Assembly: GCA_947447825.1 (NCBI GenBank)
Contig: CANFLL010000013.1
Location: 1-58,673 of the forward strand
Reading direction: 5' to 3'
Length of the DNA: 58,673 nt
From: Chitinophagaceae bacterium
GTDB lineage: Bacteria > Bacteroidota > Bacteroidia > Chitinophagales > Chitinophagaceae
Positions 45,228 through 55,247 of the stretch are shown in pieces; within the stretch, counting starts at the first letter, position 1, and every line of letters starts with the position of its first letter. Position numbers and translations under genes: made by a program. Below the pieces are notes generated by a model. That model ran no database searches and was not told the DNA's origin. It was given only the letters and a program-made list of their open reading frames with translations.

Positions 45228-46109
45228 CTAATCTTCTTCCTCTTCTGTTGGTAGGTTTTGTGCTGAAATAGCTGCCTGTTCATCCAGATAATCTAATATT
45301 TTACTGTCAACCATACTATTAAATTTTCTAGCAAAGAGTTTACCACTTTGAACCAGTTTATCTGCATCTTCAATGGTTAATATTTTAGGACTCACTTTTT
45401 TTTCAGACCAATCAATGTATCGAAGATTGTCATTAACCATATCCGACTTATAATCTGAGTTAAAAATCATAGTTTGGAAGAAAAATTCATCACTGCCCCA
45501 AGTATGTTTAAAGTAACGTTGAATTTCTGGGTAGTCTAAAAGGTAGTCTACCAAATTGTTAGCATGAAGGGTTGACATTGTGAACCACTGCGATTTTCCA
45601 TAGCCAATCATGCCCTTGGGTAATTTTCTACTTGGCAATAATACCGTAAGTAGTTTTGACAAAAAAGTACTACCAAAAAAAGGGGTATCAGTGAGGAAAA
45701 AATTGGTAATCCTAGTTTTTGCTTCTGTCCATTCATTATCAATTGACTGAAACTCAGTAAAAACTTTGCCTGGGTTCTGTTTAAAGAATTGATGTATTTC
45801 GTAAGTGTTTTTCAGTGGATAATCTTGACCACTTAGTAGATTAATATAGTCAAATCGTTTATTAGTCTGCAAAATGTAATCAAAGCCGTTTAAGGTAGCT
45901 TCCACAATACTGTATCCACCCCAATGGATATTTACTCGTGGTTGAACAAAATGAACTTGCCCTAATGTTTCCAAGTGAAGGAATGGCGTTATGTCCGTTT
46001 TCAAATCAACATGAATAAAAAAGTCAGCTTTCTTGTGCTGGAGCCGCTTTATCATTCTTTCCAAATGTTCGGGGTCGGCATGTGTTAAAATAAGGTGTGC
46101 AATTCTCAT
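45228..46109 (-). CDS. GT14-type beta-1,6-N-acetylglucosaminyltransferase-like protein
   Basis: 293 residues resembling the core-2/I-branching enzyme family (GT14): MRIAHLILTHADPEHLERMI, FFIHVDLKTDI, FVQPRVNIHWGGYSIVEATL, YINLLSGQDYPLK and KGMIGYGKSQWFTMS with TWGSDEFFFQTMIFNS. Such bacterial proteins add GlcNAc or xylose to surface glycans. In the middle of the glycosyltransferase cluster. Confidence 0.85.
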   Translation of the reverse strand: MRIAHLILTHADPEHLERMIKRLQHKKADFFIHVDLKTDITPFLHLETLGQVHFVQPRVNIHWGGYSIVEATLNGFDYILQTNKRFDYINLLSGQDYPLKNTYEIHQFFKQNPGKVFTEFQSIDNEWTEAKTRITNFFLTDTPFFGSTFLSKLLTVLLPSRKLPKGMIGYGKSQWFTMSTLHANNLVDYLLDYPEIQRYFKHTWGSDEFFFQTMIFNSDYKSDMVNDNLRYIDWSEKKVSPKILTIEDADKLVQSGKLFARKFNSMVDSKILDYLDEQAAISAQNLPTEEEED

Positions 46110-46151
46110 TGACTACAATCTAATAGGTGTTGTTAAAGATTAAAGGGGGGA

Positions 46152-47042
46152 TTAAAACATTTTTTTCACCTTGCCCCAAATGTTTTTAAACTTTTTGATA
46201 TATCTAAATGATTCACCAATGGGTTTAAAGTTTTTCCATTCTGTTTGATGAAGATAATGGTAAAATGTCTTTTTAAAACCTTGATTATAATTGTAAGATT
46301 GATAGATAGGTTTCCGCTCAACAAAATGAATTAAAAAAGGCTTCTCATTTGTGTCGATGGTGGAGAAATGGTTCCAAAGAGGGCTTAATTCAAACCATTT
46401 ATTGGCAAGTGCAACGTTCAACCCATATTGATCTGGGTAGTTTAAATATTTCTTATTAGCATCGATACACTGAAGAATTTTTGTTGTTAGATCATGCTCA
46501 CGCCAGCTTTTTAGTTGCATTAAGATAAGACCAGTGTTGAAATATCTTGTTTGTCCAGAAAAGCCTAGCTCTTCGTAGTTTAATATTCCACCCCAAGAAT
46601 TATCGAACGTAATAATGCGAGGATCTAGAACGGCAGCGATATAATTATTGCCTAAATCAATTTCGAAAAGTGAGGTAATGTCAGCTTGAACAATCATGTC
46701 TACATCTAAATACAATACCTTATCTACTTCCTTGGGGATGAAATAAGGAATAAACAAGCGCATATATATGTTGAGCGGATAGGAACTTTTGTCTAATGGT
46801 AGTTGCATTCCCGCAGGAATAACCTCTTCCATTTTTTGCCAATGTAAAGAAGTAATGTTACTGTTTACAGAGTTTTGCAGCTTCTGTTTATTAGTATTAG
46901 TAAGCTTATCTTCTATCACATAAACATCAATTGGCTGCCCACTTCGCAAGTTTGCCTCAATAGATTTAATCAGTGCAGCCAACAATATCAAGTAATGATT
47001 ATCGCAAGCTACAACTAAAGTTAGGGACTTAGGGGATGCCAT
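46152..47042 (-). CDS. GT8 glycosyltransferase
   Basis: 296 residues of family 8 (retaining galactosyl/glucosyltransferases, LgtC/RfaI-like). SLTLVVACDNHYLILLAALI at the N-terminus, the metal-binding DVDMIV preceded by KVLYL, AAVLDPRI, YFNTGLILMQLKSWRE, YPDQYGLNVALANKW and FLIHFVERKP. It is probably an LPS/capsule hexosyltransferase. Tightly spaced in the same operon (34 bp to the GT4-like gene). Confidence 0.88.
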   Translation of the reverse strand: MASPKSLTLVVACDNHYLILLAALIKSIEANLRSGQPIDVYVIEDKLTNTNKQKLQNSVNSNITSLHWQKMEEVIPAGMQLPLDKSSYPLNIYMRLFIPYFIPKEVDKVLYLDVDMIVQADITSLFEIDLGNNYIAAVLDPRIITFDNSWGGILNYEELGFSGQTRYFNTGLILMQLKSWREHDLTTKILQCIDANKKYLNYPDQYGLNVALANKWFELSPLWNHFSTIDTNEKPFLIHFVERKPIYQSYNYNQGFKKTFYHYLHQTEWKNFKPIGESFRYIKKFKNIWGKVKKMF

Positions 47043-47076
47043 ATTGTATTTTTAATGTGTTAATGAATTGATACTA

Positions 47077-48282
47077 TTAAGCGTTCAATACGCCATTGAT
47101 TGCCTTATAAATTTCTGCCACACTATTCTCCCAAGTATGTGAAGCCGCAAAAGCTTTGCGTTGTTTTTTTAAATTGTCGTTATTTTCTGCCAATGCATTT
47201 TTAATCAATTCAACATAATCTTCTTTTGTTTCTGCTAAATATGTATGTTCTGAAAATATACTCATGGCATCAGTTTTTGTGGCAACCACTGGTTTGCCTA
47301 CCGCAAGATATTCGTCTATTTTGCGAGGATAATTGCCAATAGTAACCTGACTAACAATTTGCGGATTTATGCAAACATCAAAAGCATTAATGTAGGCGGG
47401 AAGGTCTTTAGGGTCTTTACTTCCTAAAAAATGTACATTGTTTATTTGATGAAGCCCACTCCGTTTAAACTCATTGTCTTCAGGCCCAACTAACACAACA
47501 CTCCATTCCGGATTTGCAGCTGCAATGTGTTCTATTATTTCCAGATCAAGCCGAATGCTTTGTAAGGCGCCGACGTAACCAATTATCGGGTTATTTATAT
47601 TTTGCAAATCGGGTGGTAATGTTGTTTCTTCTGCACGCATAAAAACATCTAGTTCGCATCCCTGTCCTACGTAAAATGAGTTAGGATTATAGCGTCCACA
47701 ATAATCTGCTAAATAGGTTGAATTAGCAACGCAAATATCGCTTTTCATTATTAGCTTATATTCTAGTTTTTCTCCATGTTTTTTCCAGTAATCAACCGCT
47801 AGCATGTAATCTCTCGAATAATAAATGCTAATCTTTGGTCTTAGGTATTCTTTCATGTAAAAACACCTGAACATATCATTGTCGTTAAACAGAATAACAT
47901 CAGTAAAGCCAAGCTTTCGGATTGCCTTTTTAATAGAAAGTGCAAAACTTCTATTGTTTAGCCTATTAAGTGTTTCGAACATCAATTGAGAACTCATCCA
48001 GTTAATGGATTCTATTAATACATCAGGATAAAGATTCCAAAGGTTGTTTTTCAGAACTACTAACCCATTCTCTTGCCCATCAATTATTCTAATACGCTTT
48101 TGTACTTTGGGGTCTTTCCTATTTCTTATTTTACTAATTCTATCCAATGGTGAATTAACATACAGAACACGGTTGTGTTTGCTCATTTCGAGAGCAATAT
48201 TTTTACAATTACTGCCAATCTCTGTATCCCAAGGCTGTTGCCCTACAATGACAATGTCTTTATTAACTAATAATTTGTTCAT
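47077..48282 (-). CDS. GT4-like glycosyltransferase
   Basis: 401 residues with a GT-B layout. N-terminal VIVGQQPWDTEIGSNCKNIALEM, a middle domain with CVANSTYLADYC, and a C-terminal Rossmann domain with IIGYVGALQSIRLDLEII, HFLGSKDPKDLPAYINAFDVCINP and YPRKIDEYLAVGKPVVAT, the donor-binding region with its EYLAxGKP motif. The sugar is unknown. Its start overlaps the ligase stop by 20 bp, supporting translational coupling. Confidence 0.85.
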   Translation of the reverse strand: MNKLLVNKDIVIVGQQPWDTEIGSNCKNIALEMSKHNRVLYVNSPLDRISKIRNRKDPKVQKRIRIIDGQENGLVVLKNNLWNLYPDVLIESINWMSSQLMFETLNRLNNRSFALSIKKAIRKLGFTDVILFNDNDMFRCFYMKEYLRPKISIYYSRDYMLAVDYWKKHGEKLEYKLIMKSDICVANSTYLADYCGRYNPNSFYVGQGCELDVFMRAEETTLPPDLQNINNPIIGYVGALQSIRLDLEIIEHIAAANPEWSVVLVGPEDNEFKRSGLHQINNVHFLGSKDPKDLPAYINAFDVCINPQIVSQVTIGNYPRKIDEYLAVGKPVVATKTDAMSIFSEHTYLAETKEDYVELIKNALAENNDNLKKQRKAFAASHTWENSVAEIYKAINGVLNA

Positions 48283-49777
48283 GGATTAACTGATTTTGTT
48301 GATCATCGATTCTTTTTGTTAGTACTATCAATGCCGCTGCAATATAAAAATGTACGTTAGATGGAAACTGAACAATTGCTTCCTGTGGAAAATTGCCAAT
48401 GTTGAAAGTGAAAATTACAAATGTTGCCCCCAGACAAATTGATTTCAATTCTGGATCAACTATTTTGTAGTAGTTAACGATACCAGTTTTTAGTATGGTA
48501 AAAACCATAATCACAAAAATAGTTAGCCCAATAAAACCAGTTTCAACTGTTGTTCTCACATATCCACTATCGGGGGGAAAGTCTGCAAGATAAGTTCCTG
48601 GCGAATATTTTTTACCCCATTCTCCCGTAGAACCAAGTCCGCCACCCATTGGATGTGTCCAGATGTAAGGTTTAATACGAGATTGATTATACTTCCGAAC
48701 CTTGTATGATGCATCTTCATTGGGTCTGAATGCAGATTGAAACCGTAAGATATTTTGATTTGACGTAGGGAGAAATATCAATCCTACAATAAAAATGGCT
48801 GCAAATACAGAAAATATTAGAATTTTTTTACTGAATTTAATAATAGCATATAGCACTAATGCAACTGGAACAAGTGGGAATGCACCCCTTGTTCCAGAGA
48901 AAAACATGTTGAAAAGACAAGAAAACATTAAAAACAACAACCAGAATTTTTTTCTTGGTGTTACGGGGCCAGTTAAACGACCAATACAGAAAACTGCTGC
49001 TGCCACCATGTTGTAGGCAAAAGTTACAGGGTCAGAGTAGATGGAAAACTTACGCCAGTGTCCAGCAATAAATAATAATTGTGTAATTAATGGACTTGAA
49101 TGTAAGTAGGCTTCTTCATTTTGATTAAACCCAAAAAACTCTTGTTTAAAAGCATACCATGCTGCCACAAAACAAAAGAACAGCCATAAAGAAATTATTT
49201 TTTTCATGAATGCCTTTGTTCTTACGTTATAGATGAACATAAAAAAGCTAATTGCAACAATCCCACAGGTACGAATGGTGTAAACCCATGCTAGTCTGGA
49301 AGCTGCAACAGGATTTCCTACTTCTAATATGTTGTAAACTATCCATGTTAAAATAGTTATGCTCATTGGTCCACTAACTAAATCCCATCTTTTCTTTTGT
49401 TTTTGTTGGACATAAAAGTTGATGGTTAGCAATAAAATGATTCCATCCATGACTGTACCCAAAGGAAAATTGACTCCCGATAGTAGTAAAAACATTATGG
49501 TATTGGAGAGAGTTAGATAGCAAATCAGGGCAAAAGTTGGTTTTGTTGCTAAGGCAACTAGAAATACCGGGCCAATTAATCCCCCAATTAACAATACCCC
49601 AAATGGAAATCCTTTTGAAACAATTAGGCATGAGAAAATACCGGATATGATAGTGAAAACAATAAACCCAAATGGATTATACATTTTCTCCAAAACAACC
49701 CATTGTTTTAATTTGGCAGTTAAAGACTGCCATTTAGAAGCTGATTCTGTATTAACTGGTATTTCTAAATTTATCAT
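48263..49777 (-). CDS. O-antigen ligase/polymerase-like (WaaL/Wzy) membrane protein
   Basis: 504 residues with about eleven to twelve hydrophobic segments. It starts at the ATG at 49777, which follows the small upstream gene's stop by one base; the longer reading from 49819 overlaps that gene and is rejected. The large periplasmic loop near the C-terminus contains SRIKPYIWTHPMGGGLGSTG and PDSGYVRTTVETGFIGL, the WaaL-type region with conserved Arg/His. It is probably the polymerase or ligase of the surface polysaccharide whose transferases follow. It overlaps the GT4-like gene by 20 bp. Confidence 0.83.
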   Translation of the reverse strand: MINLEIPVNTESASKWQSLTAKLKQWVVLEKMYNPFGFIVFTIISGIFSCLIVSKGFPFGVLLIGGLIGPVFLVALATKPTFALICYLTLSNTIMFLLLSGVNFPLGTVMDGIILLLTINFYVQQKQKKRWDLVSGPMSITILTWIVYNILEVGNPVAASRLAWVYTIRTCGIVAISFFMFIYNVRTKAFMKKIISLWLFFCFVAAWYAFKQEFFGFNQNEEAYLHSSPLITQLLFIAGHWRKFSIYSDPVTFAYNMVAAAVFCIGRLTGPVTPRKKFWLLFLMFSCLFNMFFSGTRGAFPLVPVALVLYAIIKFSKKILIFSVFAAIFIVGLIFLPTSNQNILRFQSAFRPNEDASYKVRKYNQSRIKPYIWTHPMGGGLGSTGEWGKKYSPGTYLADFPPDSGYVRTTVETGFIGLTIFVIMVFTILKTGIVNYYKIVDPELKSICLGATFVIFTFNIGNFPQEAIVQFPSNVHFYIAAALIVLTKRIDDQQNQLIHEQIIS

Positions 49778-49778
49778 T

Positions 49779-49931
49779 TTATGGAGAAGAGGGCAATACC
49801 ATTTTAAGAAATAATGCAATCAATATAAACGCCACGAAACCAACAGCTACCTTTTGGGTTACTTTTTCTGTTTTTTGCAGTAGTTTCTCTTTCTTTTTCT
49901 GTTTGTAAAATAAAGTAGAATTAGTGCGCAT
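49779..49931 (-). CDS. Small 50-residue single-pass membrane protein
   Basis: 50 residues: a Lys-rich N-terminus (YKQKKKEKLLQKTEKVTQK) followed by one hydrophobic helix (VAVGFVAFILIALFLKMVLP). Its stop (49779-49781) is one base from the ATG of the O-antigen-ligase gene, a strong sign of a real, translationally coupled gene. Unrecognised; perhaps a small regulator or scaffold for the ligase or Wzz complex. Confidence 0.6.
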   Translation of the reverse strand: MRTNSTLFYKQKKKEKLLQKTEKVTQKVAVGFVAFILIALFLKMVLPSSP

Positions 49932-50028
49932 AACTAAAGTATGTTCATTGTGTTAGCTACAAAAATATATTTTTTGGCAACTGTAAACAATAGAAAGCCG
50001 ATTTTACTAAAATAAAAACGGTTATTTT

Positions 50029-51126
50029 CTACACACCTTTTGCTTTGAACTTTGTTCTTAAATTGAGTAATGGCTTTTCAACCAAGTAAAAAGACAGATT
50101 GGCAATTATGAAAATCAAAATAATGTTAAGAGGAAAGTTTTTTAAATCCCCTACTTTTTCGGAAAAAAATATTTGTTGCCACAAATAAATGCTATAAGAC
50201 AATTTGCCAATGTAGTTGAGGAATGAGCTATTCAGTATTTTAAACCAAATATTGTTTTCAAAATTTATTGAAATAAGGATTATGAAAGCTGTACAAATAG
50301 CTGTCATCATGCCAAAAGAACCGAAAAAAGCATTAACAATGGGTTCTGAATTATTGAATCCTAACAATGAAAATATTTTTTTACTCGCAATTGCTACCAG
50401 CAAAAATATAAAAGGGAGGAGCAGCAGATACTTGCTTGCAGCATAAACATTGTTTAGAAATGTAATAATACTTTCATTGTATAATCCAAAAATACAACCC
50501 CACATTAATGCGTCCGCTCTTGTGAATAGGTGCATGTGTGTAGTGTTGGTAAACAACCTAACTGAAGTGGATGCTAATATGACTAGTATTGCAAATCCAA
50601 TTTTATTCTTTTTTAAGAATTTAAATATTAGCGGCCACACCAAATAGAAGTGTTCTTCCACAGATAATGACCATAAATGTCCGCTTTCCCAATCGGAACC
50701 TTTTGTTAAAGTAAAGTCTTTGGAGTATGTAAGAGATCTAATCCAAGAGGCAGATGAAAAGCTAAACAATCCTAATAATTGAAAAATGAAGTAGACAAAA
50801 AGTAAAAAATAGTAAACAGGGAATATTCGTATTGTTCTACGGATATAGAATAGTTTCAATGAAACAAATCCATTTGCTTTTTCCTCTTTTACCAATAATA
50901 GGGTAATTAAATAACCAGATATTACGAAGAATATGTTTACACCAATTTGTCCACCAGGAATTTCCGGATTTTGAATTAGCTGTAATAGCTTTAATGCTAT
51001 TGAAGGAGAAACATAACTAAAAATATGTTGAAGAAAAGTGATTATCGATATATATCCATGTGCATAAAGAACTAAAAAAATACTCAAGGCTCTTAATCCA
51101 TTAAGACTCGGAATTTGTTTTTTCAT
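50029..51126 (-). CDS. Acyltransferase 3 family membrane protein
   Basis: 365 residues with about ten membrane segments. SLNGLRALSIFLVLYAHGY, QIGVNIFFVISGYLITLLL, FYIRRTIRIFPVYYF and LWSLSVEEHFYLVWPL are the OafA/YrhL hallmarks (R, H and E). A C-terminal YIGKLSYSIYLWQQIFF segment closes the fold. It probably acetylates a surface glycan. Same strand as the ligase operon, about 97 bp upstream of the small gene, so it may be the first gene of that cluster. Confidence 0.87.
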   Translation of the reverse strand: MKKQIPSLNGLRALSIFLVLYAHGYISIITFLQHIFSYVSPSIALKLLQLIQNPEIPGGQIGVNIFFVISGYLITLLLVKEEKANGFVSLKLFYIRRTIRIFPVYYFLLFVYFIFQLLGLFSFSSASWIRSLTYSKDFTLTKGSDWESGHLWSLSVEEHFYLVWPLIFKFLKKNKIGFAILVILASTSVRLFTNTTHMHLFTRADALMWGCIFGLYNESIITFLNNVYAASKYLLLLPFIFLLVAIASKKIFSLLGFNNSEPIVNAFFGSFGMMTAICTAFIILISINFENNIWFKILNSSFLNYIGKLSYSIYLWQQIFFSEKVGDLKNFPLNIILIFIIANLSFYLVEKPLLNLRTKFKAKGV

Positions 51127-51228
51127 CTACTAAAAATTTGCAGCCAAGATACCTTTTTTTATAATATGAATTATTTAGACGAATTATTTAGGCTAAAATC
51201 CCACTCGAATTTATATTAATCCTATTGT

Positions 51229-52581
51229 TTATCTTAACACCATTTGCCTATCGGCATCTAGACGAACAAGAATAAATAACAACATCGTGAAACTAAGTAA
51301 AGACGAGCCGCCATAACTTATGAATGGCAAAGTAATTCCGATTATCGGGAATAGTCCAATTGTCATGCAAACATTCACAACGATATGAAAGAACATTATG
51401 CAAGCAACACAATAGGCATATACTCTACTGAAGGTACTTCGTTGTTTTTCAGCAGTGTTAATAATTCGCAGTAGTAAGAACAAGTATAGACCTAAAAAAC
51501 ATACTGAACCTGCTAATCCGAAGGCTTCACCTATGCTTGTAAATATGAAATCTGTGTGCTGCTCTGGCACATATTTGCCTCTTGTTTGTGTTCCTTTCAA
51601 AAAGCCTCTTCCTATTAATCCTCCCGAACCAATAGCTATTTTACTTTGGCGTACATTGTAATCATCAGGTTTTTTTGCTGCCTTTTCTTTGTCGGCAGTT
51701 CGGCGCATGGCACTTTTGTTTTGGCTACAATCATAATCCTTACCCACCATGCTAAATATTCTGGTACTTTGATAACACTGAAAAACATTATTGAAAATGT
51801 AAGGAACCGCAAAACGTTGTATTCCCACACAAATAGCCCAAATGATAATGATTGTGGCGAGCAAATTCTTGTTTCTTTTTCGTATCCTTCTGGTAAAATA
51901 GATGACAGCACCAGCAATAATTGTAAGCGCAATAGCCAGTGTATTTGGTTCCAAAACAAGGGTAGCAATTACCAATGCGCCAAACGAAAAGCCAATAATT
52001 AATAACCCCGGTGGTAAACCCTCGCGATACATTACTATGAAAAATGAAAAGTAAACTAATGCTAAACCAGTCTCATTCTGCAAAATTGAAAGAAAAGCAG
52101 GTGCTAAGGCAATGCAACCTCCAATGATTTGTGAACGCAATTTTGAAAAGTCTGTTTCCTGTCTAGCTAAAAATTTGGCTAAGGCAAGGGAGGTAAAAAT
52201 TTTGCAAAGCTCGGCTGGTTGAAGATTAAATCCGCCACCTAATGGAATCCAGCTTTTAGATCCATTGATACTTTTGCCTATTACAAAAGTGGCTAGCATC
52301 AACAATATTCCAAATGAATACATAAGGTTGGCAAATGCTGTAAAAAGTTTACTATCAGCCAATAATATAAACAAGGTCATTACAACGCAGATACTGCCAA
52401 ACATAAGTTGTTTGCTATAATTGGTTTTGCCGCCTAAAAATGATTGCAAAATGTTTATGCCTGGCTTATATTCTACCATAAAAATGCACAAAATACCGAT
52501 TGCTACTAGGGTGGCATAAACCCACACAATAACCCAATCGATACCAGGTGAAATCTGTTTATTATTTTTTGCAGTAGCCAT
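51229..52581 (-). CDS. rodA: Rod shape-determining peptidoglycan glycosyltransferase RodA
   Basis: 450 residues, SEDS family (FtsW/RodA/SpoVE) with ten predicted membrane segments. SKSWIPLGGGFNLQPAELCKI contains the conserved P-x-E/K-loop, ILQNETGLALVYFSF the DxGT/ExG-type catalytic motif (here N-E-T-G), and GLFPIIGITLPFISYGGSS is the signature SYGGS region. A long charged insert (about 285-325) lies in the extracytoplasmic loop and is common in Bacteroidota. It forms the elongasome synthase with MrdA encoded next upstream (3-bp gap). Confidence 0.92.
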   Translation of the reverse strand: MATAKNNKQISPGIDWVIVWVYATLVAIGILCIFMVEYKPGINILQSFLGGKTNYSKQLMFGSICVVMTLFILLADSKLFTAFANLMYSFGILLMLATFVIGKSINGSKSWIPLGGGFNLQPAELCKIFTSLALAKFLARQETDFSKLRSQIIGGCIALAPAFLSILQNETGLALVYFSFFIVMYREGLPPGLLIIGFSFGALVIATLVLEPNTLAIALTIIAGAVIYFTRRIRKRNKNLLATIIIIWAICVGIQRFAVPYIFNNVFQCYQSTRIFSMVGKDYDCSQNKSAMRRTADKEKAAKKPDDYNVRQSKIAIGSGGLIGRGFLKGTQTRGKYVPEQHTDFIFTSIGEAFGLAGSVCFLGLYLFLLLRIINTAEKQRSTFSRVYAYCVACIMFFHIVVNVCMTIGLFPIIGITLPFISYGGSSLLSFTMLLFILVRLDADRQMVLR

Positions 52582-52584
52582 TTG

Positions 52585-54702
52585 TTATGCCTTTATTGGT
52601 TTTCTATAAAAACTATATTTCTTTTCATCAGTAAGAATAGCCGCATTATTATAGGTGAATGCTTTTTTGCTACTATCCTTGGTTGATCTACTTCTTATTT
52701 GTTTGGGTACTACTTCATTTGTTGTATCTATTTTAATTTCTTCCTCTATTGTGTCCTCATCTTCTTTCATTTTTTGTTGTTGCAATAACAGCAATTTTGC
52801 TTGCTTAATAGAATCCATTCTTGCCATTGCCAAACGCATCATTGGAGGAATGAGGTTCTTCTTTGCTAAATCTTCTACCCTTTTTTTTCTTTCAGGACTA
52901 GCAACTGAGTCTTTCAGATATTTTTCTATCATCAAACTTGCTATTGGGGCAGAGGATTCTGCACCAAAACCTGCATTCTCGCAAATGATGGCTATGGCAA
53001 TTTTGGGATTGTCTCTTGGGGCAAATGCGCCAAAGAAAGCATGGTCTTTTTGTTTGACCATTACGCCATTCACTTTCGCAGAATTTTGTACTGTCCCTGT
53101 TTTTCCGCACACCACAATGCCCGGCACTTGAGCTGCTGCACCTGTGCCAAACTCCATCACGGCTTGCATTCCATCTTGCACCTGTGTATACACACTGTCT
53201 GGCACATCTCTCGTTACATGTTTTATTTTAAAAGAATCCAGCAATCCATTAGTGTCGCCTCCTTCAATGGAATCAACTAAATGAGGCGTGTAATAATAGC
53301 CTCTATTGGCAATGGTAGCCATCACATTAGCCAACTGCACAATGGTTGTTTGCACCTCGCCCTGACCAATTGAATTCGAAATGATATTGCAAGAATTCCA
53401 ATTGCGACCAAAAATTTTTCGATAATAAGATGATATAGGCAGATTCCCATTCTTTTCTGATGGCACATCAACGCCTAGTTTTCTTCCTAGCCCAAATGAA
53501 GATGCGTAGGTATTAAAATTTTTCAATCCACTATCCGCATTAGGAAATCTTGGTTGATCTAATATTCTTTTAAAAACAGTAGCAAAGAAGGTGTTACAAC
53601 TATGGGCAATACCTTCCTTAAAATTAAAATATCCTGGATCCAAACATTTTGGTTTGCCATTTCCACATCCATAATATGCTCCCGAACAGCCAATTCGTGT
53701 ATTGGCATTTATTACGCCTTCTGTTAGCCCAATGATTCCTACGATGGTTTTAAAAGTTGAGCCAGGCGAATATTTAGTGCTTACTGTTCTGTTAATTAAT
53801 GGAAGTCGAGGATCCAGTGCTAGTTCTCCGTAGTGCCTTCTGCGTTGACCTCCAGTTAAATAATTGGGGTCATAAGTGGGGGCACTCACCATGCACAATA
53901 CACCACCTGTTTTTGGGTTTATGGCAACAATACTTCCCACTTTATTGGTCATTAGTTTTTCACCAAGTTTTTGTAATTCGATATCGAGGCTTAAATGCAG
54001 ATTTTTTCCTGCAACTGCGGCTGTGTCATAAACGCCGTTTTCTAGTGGGCCTTGAATGCGGCTTTTATTGTCGCGGATAAACCGTTTAACGCCACGCTTA
54101 CCCATCAGTATTTTTTCATAACTGCGTTCTAATCCTGTTATGCCTGCATAATCGCCGTTTTCGTAACCTTCGTCTTTATGTTTTCTTAGAAAAGAAGTAT
54201 CTACTTCTGCAATATATCCCAACACATTGGCTGCTGCACTAAAAGGATATACCCTAGCCGAACGCTCGCTAAGTACAAAGCCAGGAAATTTGAACATGTT
54301 TTCATTCAGCTTTGCATACATTTCTGGCGAAAGCAAAGGCTCGAACACGCAAGGGCGAACGATTCCATTACGGAAAGAAATTTCTTTCATTCGTTTTTTA
54401 AATTCGGCAGTATCTATACCCATCAAATCACACAAGCCAAGTGTGTCCACACCTTTACATTCAATTGGGGTAACTACTAAATCGTACATGATGGTGTTTT
54501 CCAAAATGCTTTTACCATTTCTATCGTATATAATTCCACGATCTGGATAGATAATTTTTCTGTAGATGGCATTATTCTCTGCCGCAAGTTTGTACTTGGA
54601 AGAAAACACTTGAAGGTTAACTAATTGTCCAATAATGATTAGAAATACAAGCCCAAAAGCTATTTGTATGATACCGCTACGACTTTGATTGAATACAGAC
54701 AT
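52585..54702 (-). CDS. mrdA: Penicillin-binding protein 2 (elongasome transpeptidase)
   Basis: 705 residues. One N-terminal membrane helix, pedestal region with YPDRGIIYDRNGK, and transpeptidase motifs SxxK (S315-TFK), SxN (ISNSIGQG) and KTG (CGKTGTVQN). It cross-links side-wall peptidoglycan and activates RodA. A C-terminal extension of about 90 residues after the catalytic domain is Lys/Glu-rich and coiled-coil-like. It forms an operon with rodA. mreBCD are not adjacent upstream: the next gene is the TonB-dependent receptor, behind an array and terminator. Confidence 0.94.
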   Translation of the reverse strand: MSVFNQSRSGIIQIAFGLVFLIIIGQLVNLQVFSSKYKLAAENNAIYRKIIYPDRGIIYDRNGKSILENTIMYDLVVTPIECKGVDTLGLCDLMGIDTAEFKKRMKEISFRNGIVRPCVFEPLLSPEMYAKLNENMFKFPGFVLSERSARVYPFSAAANVLGYIAEVDTSFLRKHKDEGYENGDYAGITGLERSYEKILMGKRGVKRFIRDNKSRIQGPLENGVYDTAAVAGKNLHLSLDIELQKLGEKLMTNKVGSIVAINPKTGGVLCMVSAPTYDPNYLTGGQRRRHYGELALDPRLPLINRTVSTKYSPGSTFKTIVGIIGLTEGVINANTRIGCSGAYYGCGNGKPKCLDPGYFNFKEGIAHSCNTFFATVFKRILDQPRFPNADSGLKNFNTYASSFGLGRKLGVDVPSEKNGNLPISSYYRKIFGRNWNSCNIISNSIGQGEVQTTIVQLANVMATIANRGYYYTPHLVDSIEGGDTNGLLDSFKIKHVTRDVPDSVYTQVQDGMQAVMEFGTGAAAQVPGIVVCGKTGTVQNSAKVNGVMVKQKDHAFFGAFAPRDNPKIAIAIICENAGFGAESSAPIASLMIEKYLKDSVASPERKKRVEDLAKKNLIPPMMRLAMARMDSIKQAKLLLLQQQKMKEDEDTIEEEIKIDTTNEVVPKQIRSRSTKDSSKKAFTYNNAAILTDEKKYSFYRKPIKA

Positions 54703-55247
54703 AATTTGTCAGGTGAAAGAGTTCTGTTATGAAACGCTGTAAAGTTGCGACTCCAATCGGATTTAATGAAAAAAAAGACATATAAATTTACCCACACTAA
54801 TCTTAAAGAGGCTTTTGTTCCTATTTGTAACTCCTGCTTGCCCATCATACTACTTATTGAATGGTATGTTACCACTCAAGAATTTACCATTAAGTACAAT
54901 TAAAAAAACAAAGGACATTGAAGTTTAGCTTATGTTGTTATCATTCTTTGTTAAGTAAAAAGCGCACAATCCTTGTGTTTTACGAGTCAACCTCTTTTCA
55001 AAAAGGTGTTCCATTGCTAAGAAGTAGCAGTTTGAATGACTTTTTTAGAATCATGAAAGTAAATCAATCCCTTTCATTCGCTTTAAGTGAAATCCTCCTT
55101 TGTATTTAGAATTTTCAAATGACTATCTGCTCTTTAATTTAGTCCTCTTTCTCCCATTTATTGAACTGAGTGACGCTTTTATTCACTTGAACGTTTTAAG
55201 GATTATGGTGAATGAATGGCGCTTTCAGATGCTAATATTACTCAATT

